Under the pieces are notes generated by a model. It saw only the letters and a program-made list of their open reading frames with translations. It had not been told where the DNA came from and ran no database searches. A stretch of DNA of 64,000 nucleotides, from NCBI RefSeq assembly GCF_010093815.1, contig NW_022985556.1:824782-888781 (forward strand). Direction: 5' to 3'. The DNA comes from Pseudovirgaria hyperparasitica. Lineage: Eukaryota; Ascomycota; Dothideomycetes; Acrospermales; Acrospermaceae. Shown here in pieces: positions 44,170-54,971 of this stretch. How positions within the stretch are numbered: position 1 is the first letter of the stretch; each line of letters opens with the position of its first letter. Made by a program: the position numbers and the translations under genes.

Positions 44170-44916
44170 TGCTGATATCGATGGCTGAGCGGTTTTGTGT
44201 ATCGTTTACGGCTGTAGTTTTGGAGGGGGGTTGGCTTTTTTGAAAATTAAGATGTAATTTGTGCTAAATAACGTTACTTATAGTCCATTGTAGTGTGACA
44301 TACTCTGAAACCCTCGTAGAACTGCAAAGTCGGACACCGTGCTTTTTGGAAAGGTCATCGGCCGACTACTATTAGCTAGAATAACTGCCTACGTATGTAT
44401 TGCTTAGTATATTGATAGTTAGATCGTCTACTTGTCCGGTCAGTCTAATTTGTTTCTCTCTTGTAATTAAGGTTGATATCGCTTTGTCACATATGATATG
44501 ACACATTCGGAGCCGTAACCTGCGTTCTCGACTAATGCGGCATTTGTAGGTACTCAATTAATTACTACACACGCTCGGACTGCGGCATATTACAATCGGC
44601 TACAATCCGAAGGCCGAGATTAGGATTATATGATTAGTCACCCTCAAAGTATGTAGTGAGAATTGCACCGTCTTGGCAATTATTTTGAGGCGTAGATTGA
44701 GCTTGTATGCTCTGTTAAAGTCTTGTCCCAGATTGAGATTGCGTGGATCTGGATTGTATGTACCCATCTCTGCCTCCAAGTACTTTCCACCAATACAAAT
44801 GCCATAAAATATCAAGAGAATGAACCGCCAACATGCGTTGCCGTATCTCAAGGCAAGGTAAAACTCTTATATCTGTTCGGCTAACTGCGAGGAATTGTTT
44901 CAAACGGAAATTCTCC
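44170..44916. other. Duplicated upstream region of secreted protein A
   Basis: Contains blocks matching the upstream region of secreted protein B: CACCGTGCTTTTTGGAAAGG at 44335, ATTAGCTAGAATA at 44371, ACACATTCGGAGCCGT at 44500 and ATATGATTAGTCAC at about 44626. Their order and spacing match those of copy B. The stretch 44643-44867 is outside the repeat and shows no gene. Confidence 0.75.
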
Positions 44917-45543
44917 CTACTCGCAGAGCCCTCTATATTCTTTACGCACCCGACCATATGCGACATCCCACTTCCGCATATAAAAGTACCCGCTTTGAGT
45001 TCCACAGTGTATGTGAACTTGTAATAACATCGCTACAAGCGATTCCGGGTGGCATGTCTGTCCTACCGGTTTCCCATGGTGCTTTTTGTCCTTTTTTGTA
45101 TAGTCACATTGAAATGCCTCAAGGTTTCCGGAGGGGAAGGATAAACGTTCGGGTCCGAAGTTTTTTCCCCAATGCGATCCGTTACAGGCTTTTAATTGTG
45201 CCCTTTGGGCAGTTTTCACATCCTCTCTATCGACCGGAGGTCCATTTTTCTGGCATACGACGACACCCCCACTCAACTCAGATGGTACATCTTTATCTGT
45301 GAGTTTGTACTTTGCCTGCTCCTCCTGGCCGATGCCCTCATAAGCATCACAAGAGTCATAATCATCGGAACGTATCGATTTGTAGTACTGAATGGCGGTC
45401 TGGAATTCAGAATCAGAATTGTTATAGAGCATATCTAAGTGTTGAGGAGTGGTCCGTTCGAACCATTCTGACGGTTTGCAATTAAGCACAGCGCCTACGC
45501 TAGTAATGATACCGATAATGACGAGGATGCTTGGAGGATGCAT
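44917..45543 (-). CDS. Secreted Cys-rich protein B (effector-like), tandem paralogue
   Basis: Paralogue of the protein encoded at 43534, same strand, 208 aa, single exon. Signal peptide PPSILVIIGIITSVGA, mature start LNCKPSEWFER. Eight cysteines at equivalent places, with landmarks VVVCQKNG, FPSGNLEAFQCDYT, VGQTCHPESL, IHCGTQSG and WDVAYGRVRKEY. By eye the pair is clearly homologous yet quite diverged, mostly between residues 25 and 90 where one copy is acidic and Tyr-rich (SIRSDDYDSCDAYEG). Conserved cysteines with diverged surface residues would fit relaxed or diversifying selection; this was not measured. The start codons are 1374 bp apart, while conserved upstream blocks are 1390-1399 bp apart, so gene and promoter were copied as one unit. 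Confidence 0.78.
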   Translation of the reverse strand: MHPPSILVIIGIITSVGAVLNCKPSEWFERTTPQHLDMLYNNSDSEFQTAIQYYKSIRSDDYDSCDAYEGIGQEEQAKYKLTDKDVPSELSGGVVVCQKNGPPVDREDVKTAQRAQLKACNGSHWGKNFGPERLSFPSGNLEAFQCDYTKKDKKHHGKPVGQTCHPESLVAMLLQVHIHCGTQSGYFYMRKWDVAYGRVRKEYRGLCE

Positions 45544-47978
45544 TTGTAGTATAGACGACTTGGCGGTACTTTGTTGTTCGCGGCTTTGTTCCAGAAAGAA
45601 GGTGGCTATTCAATGATTAAGACGTATGCTACATGGTATTACTTATAGTCCACTTTGGTGACCTTACTATGACATACTACGAAACCTTCATAGATATTTA
45701 TAATATAATTCGCGTGAACCTGGGCACCGTGCTTTTTGGAAAGGTCATCGGCCGAATGCTATTAGCTAGAATAGAAGCGTATGTATACATATAGCTTGAA
45801 ATCTACTCAATTAGAGCGCCTACCTAAAAGGGAGAAGCACCAATACGTTCAGTCTAAGATGTATCCCTCTTTTCAGGATGACATACAACGTGTAATATGA
45901 CACATTCGGAGCCGTGTCCCTCGACTGATGCGGCATCTTAGGTACTAACATATCTACACACGTTCAGACTTCGGCATATACAATTGGACACAATCCAAGG
46001 GTCTATACTAGGATTGTATGATTAGTCACTGTATAAATGAGCTTACGATCTATTCCGAGGGCGTGGGATTACTTTGTATTAGATTGAATAAAGTTGGGTG
46101 TATCCATACTAGGCCATATCGAGGCAGACCTTAGGCCTAAGGCAGAAAGTAAGCCTTAGGTTAATATTCATGCCTGATTCTAGCCTAAGAGAAGGCATTA
46201 AGCGATAGATAAACATATACCCTACTTTATTTAATCTAACACAAGTAATCTAGCCAATTAGATTAAGACTATACCACATTAGTCGTTAATCTAAACCATA
46301 TATTAAGCTCGTATTCTCTATTGCAATTTTAACTAGATTCAGCTTATATACTCGGATTAATTGATATATTTACCGAAGTCTATATATATAGCTTACTTAC
46401 GAATGGTACGTAGCGAGAGTTAGAAGTGATGAGTTAGTACCCTTACATTATGCATTCGAAAAGATCTTCTAGGGTGAAGCCTTTAGAGTAGTACTACGGA
46501 GTAACCAATCTCACTTATTAACAGGTACGTTGTTGGTTTAATTTAGCGTTTTCCTTAAAGAACTGAGGATATTACCTTAACATCACCTACCATTTGGCCC
46601 CTAGTGTAACGTTGCTTATTGGAATGTTATCGAGTATAGGTATGTAAGAAGTAAGAAGCATGTCTATTAATAACTATTAATACGTTCTATATATGTGCCT
46701 TATAAGTTATAGGGAGATTACATAAAGAAGGGGGCACGTGATAACAGATAATATTCCATGCATGTCCGTAATGAAAAGGTAAAATAAGGTGAGGTTGAAA
46801 ATAGATCGAATCATGACAATTAGCGGAAGTCCCATCAGTATTAAAAAGGACCATATCGAACTCCGTGCGCGTTACATCTTAATCTCGATTAACAAAATTA
46901 GTCGTGCTAAATCTAGCGAGTGAACGACTATTTACCGGCTAGTTTTTGGAGTAATCATCTTCTAGAACTGATATATTATCCAGTAAGGAGCAGCAGAGTT
47001 TTCAGTTCACCCGTTTATCTATGTTGAGACATTGTGATCTTAGTTGCCACATTGATATGAAAAGGCTCTTCTTAGGAACAGTCTGTTTGTCGCCGGCTGG
47101 GTCCTGTATGCCTCTTGATTTACCAACCTTGGAGTACCTCGGTATGAAGCACATGAGCCTCAGTATGGACTGGATAGGGGTAGATTTAGGTAGGCACACC
47201 TGTGGAGACTTGACGATTATCTGTATATCTCGCTTATGTGGTATATATTAGTCTCCCGCCTTGTGTGATAGTCAAAGACGGAAGATAATCAGCACTTGAC
47301 ATGGAAGATGATGACATCAGACTATGCTATGAGCAGTCTCGCTGTGATCAAATGATAGGTTCAGTAAGACTTGTCTCACGAATGATTTCAAGCATTGTTT
47401 CTGCATTAGTGGCTGTTATCCGTGTCTCATTCAGTCTAGCAGATATAGCTGTTATAACTACTTGTATGTTATCAACGCTGTGTATAGCTATGCTATGTAT
47501 TGCCTATCTTAGCATTTCAGAGCTATTCGGGAGTTTCATCCTAAGCCGTTTCATGGAGAGCTGTACTGTACACCTTATAGATCGGACACCCTCTGTTTGT
47601 TTTCTATCGGCGTACACGATTGTTTCAGTAGCGGATAGATCTCGAAGGTTCATCACCTGTCAGTAGTTCGCCAAAGGTTGGTCGCACTGTCTTACGAGTG
47701 AATTGGATGCCATGAGCTTACGACCCTCTGGAGCGCTGCGCATGCTCTGTTTCTTGTTTCATTGTTGTACAATTTCGGTATCTTGTTTTCATTGTTAAAT
47801 AAGAAGGACTTCCTTGCAGTTCGTCAGGCTCCATTTCGCCCCTCACATTCCTCCCATACCCCTGCTATTGCCACTGCTCTTGTACGTATAAAGGCGAGCG
47901 AGATTATGACTAGTTTAATGTAAAGTGAACCACAAACAACAACTTGTGTAAGTTCGCATATTGAAGCCCACACGCACC
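45544..47978. other. AT-rich gene-poor region
   Basis: 2.4 kb. 45640-46031 repeats the upstream DNA of secreted gene A. From 46040 to about 47000 the sequence is strongly AT-rich with TA-rich words and includes a perfect 14-bp palindrome (CCTTAGGCCTAAGG, 46129-46142). This look is common in old, mutated repeats of filamentous fungi, but no transposon protein or terminal repeat can be read. A 121-codon hydrophobic open frame at 47301-47666 is not called. The last 100 bases are the leader of the next gene. Confidence 0.6.
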
Positions 47979-48719
47979 ATGGCATCACGCAACAACGAAA
48001 CCGAACTCGAGAACCTAGGCCAAGGAAGATCTCGCAGCAGGGGAGATGGTGGACTCTTTAGACCACCTGACGCACACCTTCTAAGACAACGAAGCTCTAG
48101 TGCTTCTCCTCGCCGTGTCTCTGGTCCTAAAACTTCTCGATCCCCATCCAGGACGGTATCTAATCCTCTCGGGCTTCATGAGTCAAGCTCGACCGTGAGG
48201 AGATCTTCTCCGGCATTCTCACCTTCTGGGCGTCCTGGCAATGATGAAAGGAGACACCGCCCTGACCGTGAAGAGTTCGACGTAGGAACGGGCGCATCGA
48301 TATCGCTGTCATCGTCTGCACAACACGGACAGCGTGCTAACGACGGTAGAGAAAATCAATGGAGGATAAGCCAGTATAGCGGCTCCAGAGATCAGCGTGC
48401 ATCGGTATCGCCATCACCACAGCGCTCACAGAGCCGTGACTATTATGATAGAGAAGGCGGACGAAGGATGAGACAGCATAGTGGCTCTAGAGCGTACCAT
48501 GGATCCAGAGGACGTAGTCGGGTAGGGCGATCCCACCAGAGTCGACATCATTCAGCCAGCGACACGCATATAACGACTCCCCATCTGGATGGGTCTCGCA
48601 GGGAATACACTTCGGGATATGGCAGACAGAGATCAAGCATGCACGCGGTGCCACGAGATGCAAACTCCCGATGGAGTAGGTCACCTTCGGAAGATAGTTC
48701 CGATTGTTGCGGTTGTTGA
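47979..48719 (+). CDS. Arg/Ser-rich disordered protein, unknown function
   Basis: Not recognised. Single exon, 246 aa from ATG 47979 (preceded by CACC), ending SSDCCGC. Almost entirely low-complexity: Ser, Arg, Gly and Pro dominate, with many RS, SRS and SPS words (RSRSRGDGG, SASPRRVSG, TSRSPSRTVS). No domain, signal peptide or membrane segment. The Cys-rich end (CCGC) could be lipidated or metal-binding, but there is no CaaX box. RS-rich proteins often take part in RNA handling, but nothing here proves that. Another Arg/Ser-rich protein lies 1.8 kb away on the opposite strand. Confidence 0.5.
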   Translation: MASRNNETELENLGQGRSRSRGDGGLFRPPDAHLLRQRSSSASPRRVSGPKTSRSPSRTVSNPLGLHESSSTVRRSSPAFSPSGRPGNDERRHRPDREEFDVGTGASISLSSSAQHGQRANDGRENQWRISQYSGSRDQRASVSPSPQRSQSRDYYDREGGRRMRQHSGSRAYHGSRGRSRVGRSHQSRHHSASDTHITTPHLDGSRREYTSGYGRQRSSMHAVPRDANSRWSRSPSEDSSDCCGC

Positions 48720-49248
48720 GCCTGTTGGCTCAAGCAGATCTGCAGAGAGAAATGATGTAGACTGTAATGTTTCCCTCTTTTGTTGACTAGCAATACAATT
48801 TCAGTGTGATCCACTTATGGTTTTATTGAATACGTATTAAGTTCGGAGTAATATTATAAGGTATGACTCGAACTAGAACACTTATGACTGTTACACTATG
48901 CTTGTCTGTCTTGATGAAACTCTTCACTGACGTATAAAAACTGCTTGTCAACTTTGCATCATTCCTCTATCTAGGTCCACCGCTACCCTGATACTGGGAA
49001 GCCGGATTATCGCTCAGATCAACACTATGGTGCAAAGAAACTGGTTGTTGGTACTACAGTATATTTGTTTTTTCATCAATGCGGCGATTCATGTTTGCCT
49101 TGCGCTCTCATCCATGTCATTCTCAGGGAAGGTGGGGTAATATATACCTAGCACATGTGCATCGATTCTTGATTTCTTCTCATTCCAGAGCTATGTAATT
49201 GCCACTCGCAGTCATCGTCGAAGCATTACGGTCCTTTCATCCGCAAAT
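48720..49248. other. Intergenic
   Basis: Between the Arg/Ser-rich gene and the macro-domain gene. AT-moderate, no gene seen. Confidence 0.5.
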
Positions 49249-49974
49249 ATGGCGTCCGATAGCCATCGTAGAGCTTCACAAGAAGCCAAACATTTAGACC
49301 TCGAGGTGAATGAAGACGGGGATATGCTCGGCGCGTCCCCCTTCACTGTCCTAGTCCTTTCATGCAATTGCATTGGACGTTGGGGCTTTGGTACTGCTAC
49401 ACGATTTGCTGCTCGCTTCCCATCAGTCCACAAGAGATACTGGCAGCACTGCAATCCTGTATTGAGTGACGACAAATCAGCATGGATTGCCGGACCCGAC
49501 AGCCACAAGCTTCTCGGCACCGCTCTCCTTATACCGCCCAACGACGAGTGCGAATACTGGATCGCCTGCTTGTTTACCAGCATATACTACAAGCTAGAAC
49601 AAAGAGATCCCGACGAAATGATCCTGGTGAACACAGCGAAGGCCATGATGGATATGTTGCAGCAGATTTGCGCGATCGAGTTGCGTAATCTGAAAGGGGG
49701 CCCAACAGGGCTTGGAGGCGTTGCAGAAGAAGTGAAGTTGCCGACGATTGGGGAGCTGGTAACCAATAAGATCAGCTCAATTGGCTTTGAAGTAGCCTGG
49801 GACAAGACAGAAGCGGTGCTGAAGGGTTTGACACTGAAACAGGGTATGCGCAAGGTTTTGCATGTCTACACGAAGAAATTCGACGATGAAGAGGTCCCTA
49901 AGATAGATGGGCTTGATCCAGAAAGGCACTTCTACAACAAGAAAGTTGTCCAAACTCCGAAAGGTCTAAACTGA
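49249..49974 (+). CDS. Macro-domain protein, Poa1-like ADP-ribose 1''-phosphate phosphatase
   Basis: Probable macro-domain hydrolase acting on ADP-ribose 1''-phosphate, a by-product of tRNA splicing. Single exon, 241 aa. Residues about 33-120 match the Poa1 group: VLVLSCNCIGRWGFGTATRF carries the Asn-Cys and GxWGxG ligand-binding loop, ARFPSVHKRYWQHC follows, then LLGTALLIPP and YWIACLFTS, which form the second phosphate-binding strand. The C-terminal 65 residues (GLTLKQGMRKVLHVYTKK) go beyond the roughly 177 aa of yeast Poa1. The ligand loop has Arg-Trp-Gly-Phe-Gly, with bulky substitutions relative to the usual GVWGGG, so activity is uncertain. Start at ATG 49249; a 36-residue acidic lead precedes the fold. 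Confidence 0.75.
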   Translation: MASDSHRRASQEAKHLDLEVNEDGDMLGASPFTVLVLSCNCIGRWGFGTATRFAARFPSVHKRYWQHCNPVLSDDKSAWIAGPDSHKLLGTALLIPPNDECEYWIACLFTSIYYKLEQRDPDEMILVNTAKAMMDMLQQICAIELRNLKGGPTGLGGVAEEVKLPTIGELVTNKISSIGFEVAWDKTEAVLKGLTLKQGMRKVLHVYTKKFDDEEVPKIDGLDPERHFYNKKVVQTPKGLN

Positions 49975-50488
49975 CTTATATTCGAGACACACGATGCACG
50001 ATTTGCTAGGTCCAGGAACCAACATGATAGCCATGCTTTGAATGTTACGAATTCCATTTAGGGCTTGAGAATGTTTTCATATAGCAGGAACGACTGGAGC
50101 CTTGCCTGAGAGCTGAGACTATATTGAAAAGGGATATGAACATTTCGACGTGGCCTAGCACTTTTAGAACAGTTTTGATCATGTAGTCTGAAATAGAGCC
50201 ATTCCCTTGAAATTAATGCCGAACAAGATGATTGAAATGTTTACTTGGCTGAGTTTTACTTACCACTTCAGGAAATCTTTAGTATCAATGATTGATTTAT
50301 GACATATGTTGCCTTGTTAACTTCCAAAGTATCAGTCCTTTCTTAAATTTGATGTAATGTCGTGTTGTAGTCTATTATTGGTATGCATCTGTTCCATAAT
50401 CTTGCCTTTAACGACCAAGCAGTCTTGAGTCAGCATCACCACTAACTTGAAAACAAGTGCCTTCCGACCAGAATATGTGTAAAGCCTG
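49975..50488. other. Intergenic between convergent genes
   Basis: 3' flanks of the macro-domain gene and the next Arg/Ser-rich gene. AT-rich, no gene seen. Confidence 0.5.
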
Positions 50489-51565
50489 CTAGTTGCTGGA
50501 ATTTCCCTCAGTCGACCAATGGGATCCTCCAAGGCCGGTAGTGGTGACGCGCGACCCATGACTTTTCCGTCGTCTTCGACGTCCTACGCCATCCTCAGTC
50601 CGCCAGCTCTCCTCATCCTCGACTCTTGGACTGCGGCTTCGATGCTGCTGATGCATTCGTTCCGGTGTACGGCGCGATGTAGGCGATGGTGGGAGCCTAC
50701 GAGCACTTGGTGCACCATACTCCCATGTCTCGGTGGTCTTGGTGACAATCACATCTGGGGTTCGGCCAGGAGATCTCATAATTTCACCAGAACGTGGATG
50801 AGATCGTGTCCGTTGTCTCTGGGGTAGCGATCGGACAATGTCAGGTGAGTCCCGAGCCCCCGTTAGGGTCTGCGGATAAGCTGGACTCAGCGATTGTGCA
50901 CGTCTAGTGGATGGCTCGTATTGAACACGAGTTCGTGACCGAGGACGCTGCTCTTCAGAAGCATACTGGGCCCTGGTGTAGGAAACAGGTCTTTCCGGAC
51001 GTTGTGATGCTGGGTAACGGCGTGCGGATAGAGATCGAGCTCGAGGCAAAGAAGTTGCCTCTGGCCTGTCGTGTATGTACTCGTAGGACACCTGTCCAGG
51101 AGGCACGAGTGAGAGACTGCGAAATGTTGTAGTAATATCCTGCGTATGACGATGGTCGGGTATATTCTGGGAATATTCACGGCGGTTGTGATTTCGTGAA
51201 TCTTTCTCATAATCAGCTGAAGAGGATCTTCTTTCGTGCCATGATCTCGGCATCACACTACGTGATCGTGAGGGGCGCCTTCTGGGTTCAGCTTCAAAAG
51301 GTCTGCGATCGTGGTCTGGTCGCGGATCTAGCACTGAATTTTCTCTTCCAGAAGGTTTGTCGAAATCATAGTCTGGTGGGTATCTTTTCGTTTTGGGGTC
51401 CTGTGTATTGGAAAGGCGACCTCGTTCTCTAACTGAGAGAGGATACGGCGGTGCTTCAGGCCTATACGGGCCAATGAAAAGATTTTGCCGTGAATGATGC
51501 TCCCGATCTTCCTCGTCAGAACTGTCACCAGTTCCATAGTCTTTGGTATGTCTTGAGTAGCTCAT
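50489..51565 (-). CDS. Arg/Ser-rich disordered protein, unknown function
   Basis: Not recognised. Single exon, 358 aa starting MSYSRHTKDYGTGDSSDEED. Disordered throughout, rich in Arg, Ser, Pro, Glu and Tyr. Repeating words such as RPER, RTRS, RSRSVMPRSW and SRSPRVEDEE; the end is RRRRRKSHGSR. A possible short ordered segment is VIVTKTTETWEYGAP near residue 275. No signal peptide, membrane helix or RNA-recognition motif. The composition resembles the Arg/Ser-rich gene at 47979 but no alignable block is obvious by eye. The frame is long and intron-free and lacks stop codons over 1 kb, and its third-position pattern looks coding, so the gene is probably real. Confidence 0.6.
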   Translation of the reverse strand: MSYSRHTKDYGTGDSSDEEDREHHSRQNLFIGPYRPEAPPYPLSVRERGRLSNTQDPKTKRYPPDYDFDKPSGRENSVLDPRPDHDRRPFEAEPRRRPSRSRSVMPRSWHERRSSSADYEKDSRNHNRREYSQNIPDHRHTQDITTTFRSLSLVPPGQVSYEYIHDRPEATSLPRARSLSARRYPASQRPERPVSYTRAQYASEEQRPRSRTRVQYEPSTRRAQSLSPAYPQTLTGARDSPDIVRSLPQRQRTRSHPRSGEIMRSPGRTPDVIVTKTTETWEYGAPSARRLPPSPTSRRTPERMHQQHRSRSPRVEDEESWRTEDGVGRRRRRKSHGSRVTTTGLGGSHWSTEGNSSN

Positions 51566-51972
51566 AGTACCTAAACCACTAAATGTTGCAGGTCTATGTC
51601 TGAGTCAGAGAGCGTCTTGGAAAATGAGAATATGTGTGCTGATGCACGCCACTAGACTTTGTTCTTATATGCCGCGTTGCAGGGGTACACACAATGTAAA
51701 GTGGCAAAGTGTATGTAGGCAGAGATCGAACAGGCCAAAGAAACAAGTTTCTGCGTCGTGAACAGTGCACTCGAAATTGTAATTCCCGGCTTAGGATACC
51801 TGGCGGGAATCAGCCCTGCAGGCCCTAATCCCCTAATCTCGGGTAAAGTTCTTCTGTCTACTCGAGTACCGTGTTCCAAGGTCGTATATGGTATCATTAA
51901 ACCCTCCTAATGCACACAAAGATCTCCTCCTATGTTCATAACTCATGCTGTACATCCGCTGTCTTCCCCTAA
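51566..51972. other. Intergenic
   Basis: Upstream of the Arg/Ser-rich gene and downstream of the Sea4 stop codon. No gene seen. Confidence 0.5.
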
Positions 51973-54971
51973 TTACCTGGCACTTACTCCAATCCCACAC
52001 ATACACTGACAATCCGGTACTGGACACATCTGATGCCTCCGGAACCATTCCTGTGCATGATTCCCATGAAATCCATGCCCACACCCTAGACAGAGCGTCA
52101 TCTGTCTCGCAAGCATATCTTCCTCACTCAGAGCTGCCGCACCCCCCAACTTCGCCGGATCCGGGCTACCCAGCCACATCATACAAATCCCACATCTCGG
52201 CATCGGGGCTCCACATCGAGGACACACTGTTCCAGCAGCAGACGCTGGAGTTTTGGGCGGTGCTTTCTGCTCCACTGCAGATTTAGATCCTGGTGCTGCA
52301 GGTGGACCAATTTTGGACATGGCTAGTGGCTTTGCCACATGCCTTGCCAGGTTTAGTTGGCAGTTGTTGCACCGAATCGTAACTTGTGGCCCGGGTATCT
52401 TGACTTCACTTTTTCCGCGCCTACTGACGGCGCGAACACTATGCTGTGCAACAAACTTCGCGCGTTGTACGAAGGCGTGCCAGACATGCATCTGTGCCAA
52501 GTATGCATCGTACCAGGCCTGCCATCGTACATCGTTGGGAACGCTATACAACGGTTGACTGCGACCAAGGGCCAGAACGGCGGTCTGAAGGTCGCCGAAG
52601 CGTGCGATGTATTTCTCAAAAAGATCAATGGCAGGATAGTCAAGGCCTGTGAGCACGAGGCCTTCGATAGATCCTGCAGATATGACAGAGAAGGTGTGGC
52701 GCTCAATAAAGGTGCCCACGGCATAGTCATCGAGATAAGTGAGAGCAATGCCGACGCGATCTGCAAGGGCAAGCTGCGGCATTTCGACGACACGGGCCCA
52801 AGAGTGATTGATGAAGTATGTTAGTAGGGCGGTCAGGTAAGGGTCAGACGATTCTTCGAGCATCCAGCTGAAGGTTGACTCGCGGTCATCAGAAATCACA
52901 GCACCAGCGATGATGGCTGCCAAACCGATGTTCTGGATGTGGCCGGCACGGGTGGCGGTACGTAGAAGGTCAATTGCAAGGTCGGTATGGCCTTTGAAAT
53001 AGGCGAGAACAATGGCTTTGTAGGCATAACCATGTTCTATGAGAGCAAGAGAATGCGTGTGTAGAGTAGATCTAGGAAGGGCCCATCCGCAGATTGCTAA
53101 GCAAAGCTGGCGCTGCTCGGTGAATTTGGTCGGCACGGCGTTCAGGAGGGGAGGAAGCTCTTTGTTTTTGACTATGCGACTCACGGTCCTGCTTACGGCT
53201 GCGTCGGTAGCTGCATCACCACTTATCAGGCGATTATCGACGCGGCGCATTTTGAGAGTGTTTCGCCAGACCGTGTGCACACCAGCATAGCTCATGTCTA
53301 GGTCGTGCGCGACCATGCCGTCGTCGGCTTTGAGATCGTCGAGGCGTGCTATTAGATCCCACATGTCCCCAAGCCACGGGTCATCCTTAACAATGAGCTT
53401 GTTCTTCTTGCAGTCGAACAGATAACCCTCCATACAACGTCTTCTTTGCACGTCAAGCGTAGTGAACAAATCTTCTGGTTCTAACGCGCTGTTCGCAATA
53501 GTGAGTAAGTCTTCGTGCAATGACTGGCTTGAGCTCGACGTCCCTGCGTCTAATTTCATCATCTCTATCGCGGGATTCAGCGTCTCTGTCGATACCAAGC
53601 TACCGGTCAGCACCATAGAGTCCGTCATTGCCTCTTTCCCAGTCAGCGCAATCCGTCGTATCTCGTCCATGTCGTCGGCAATCTTTCTCCTGTGTGCTCT
53701 AGGATGATACAGAAGCGTTTGATCCCGATATAGCTCGTTCGTAGCTGTAAAATTGATATGCGGTGGTGCATCTGGAATCCTAAGCATGGTGACCTCACGC
53801 TGCTGCTGCCCTTGGGGCCGCGTCATCGCAATTAGACAACTACCTTCCGCTGGACACCCCGGGTTCATGAAGTCATATGCGTATACTCTCTCGTTTTCGG
53901 CTGGTCGCTCGTATTGTCTAGCCCAAGACACATCCGATCTCGAGTACTGTAGAACGTGGCTCCGTCTGACGTACTGGTTCGCGGCCCAAGGCGTACCTCC
54001 ATAGTCATTGGAAGGTCCGGAATGCAGAATATTGCTGGACTTTATACCATGCTGCGCAGTTTCCACGATCTTGATCTCGCCTGTGTTTGCAAGGATGCCA
54101 AAACAGCCACGCTTCGTTCCAGAATGCCGAAGTGACCAGATTGAAGTCGATTGACCCGGAGTCGACGTGTCAATTGCCGGTCTCAATTCGAGAAGAGATC
54201 CGGCGGGGACTTCGGATGAGGGCGTGCCGGAAGTAGAGCGCGATACGTAACGGCGGTCCCATATACTCACCGTCGCGTCTCCGGCTGGACCAGCGGAGAT
54301 GAAGAAATTCTCGTCCAGGGGGTCAATAGATATGTTATTGACTTGACGAGTAGGAAACTGGGCAGTACTACTGCCTGGTGAGTCTACTACTGTAAGCTTA
54401 GATCCGCACCATTTGAACTCATATGTGTTATACCTCGCAGATCATATAGTCGTATACACTGGCCCCTAACTCCTGCTAACAGCGTATCCGGCTGTCCAGG
54501 GAAGAACTTGATACTTGAGATCGCCTCGCTCGTCCCTAACTTTCGGTACGGTTCTGTGTTTACCGGCATACTTGCGTTGAGGTCATAAATGTTCATGCAC
54601 ACATCATTCCTTACGTTATCCAGTCCGGTTGCCAGGAAGTTCTTGGCGCTAAAGGCGATCGAGTTACATTTGCGCTGCCGCTTGATGGGGAATGATTGCA
54701 TGAATGCATTATCACCTTTTTGTAGATCCAGAAGTACGGCTTCGCCAGTCGCAGCCCCGATGCCAACAAAGTGCTCCTGTGTTTTTGACCAGTCGAAGGC
54801 GGTGAAATTTGGGAGTTTGCGACGCGTGTTGATTTCGGAGTACAAGATCTTCTTATCATGGCTGATATTGTCGAGCTTGCAGTATTGGAGGCGATTGTTT
54901 GAGACGCTGATTATAACGAAGCGTGGATCCGACGCCGTAGAATGTGGTGACCAGCGGATTGCTTCTTCCAT
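51973..54971 (-). CDS. SEA4: Sea4/Mios subunit of the SEA (GATOR2) complex
   Basis: WD40-RING scaffold of the SEACAT/GATOR2 complex on the vacuole, which controls amino-acid signalling to TORC1. Two exons (54971-54434, 54383-51973) give 982 aa. The N-terminal β-propeller begins EEAIRWSPHSTASDPRFV and includes TAFDWSKTQEHFVGIG, SIAFSAKNFLATGLDNVRND, VRGQCIRLYDLRD and VSIWDRRYVSR. The α-solenoid in the middle includes LPPLLNAVPTKFTEQRQLCL. The C-terminal zinc-binding RING-like part has CPRCGAPMPRCGICMMW, then CLGCGHGFHGNHAQEWF and CPVPDCQCMC, diagnostic for this family. The intron falls just after the LYDLR repeat. Divergent from Efg1 with 340 bp between starts. Confidence 0.93.

Noticed and set aside
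47301-47666. 121-codon hydrophobic open frame in the AT-rich region
   Set aside because: No domain, no clean start context, and the opposite strand reads as well with only one or two stops; composition effects explain it.
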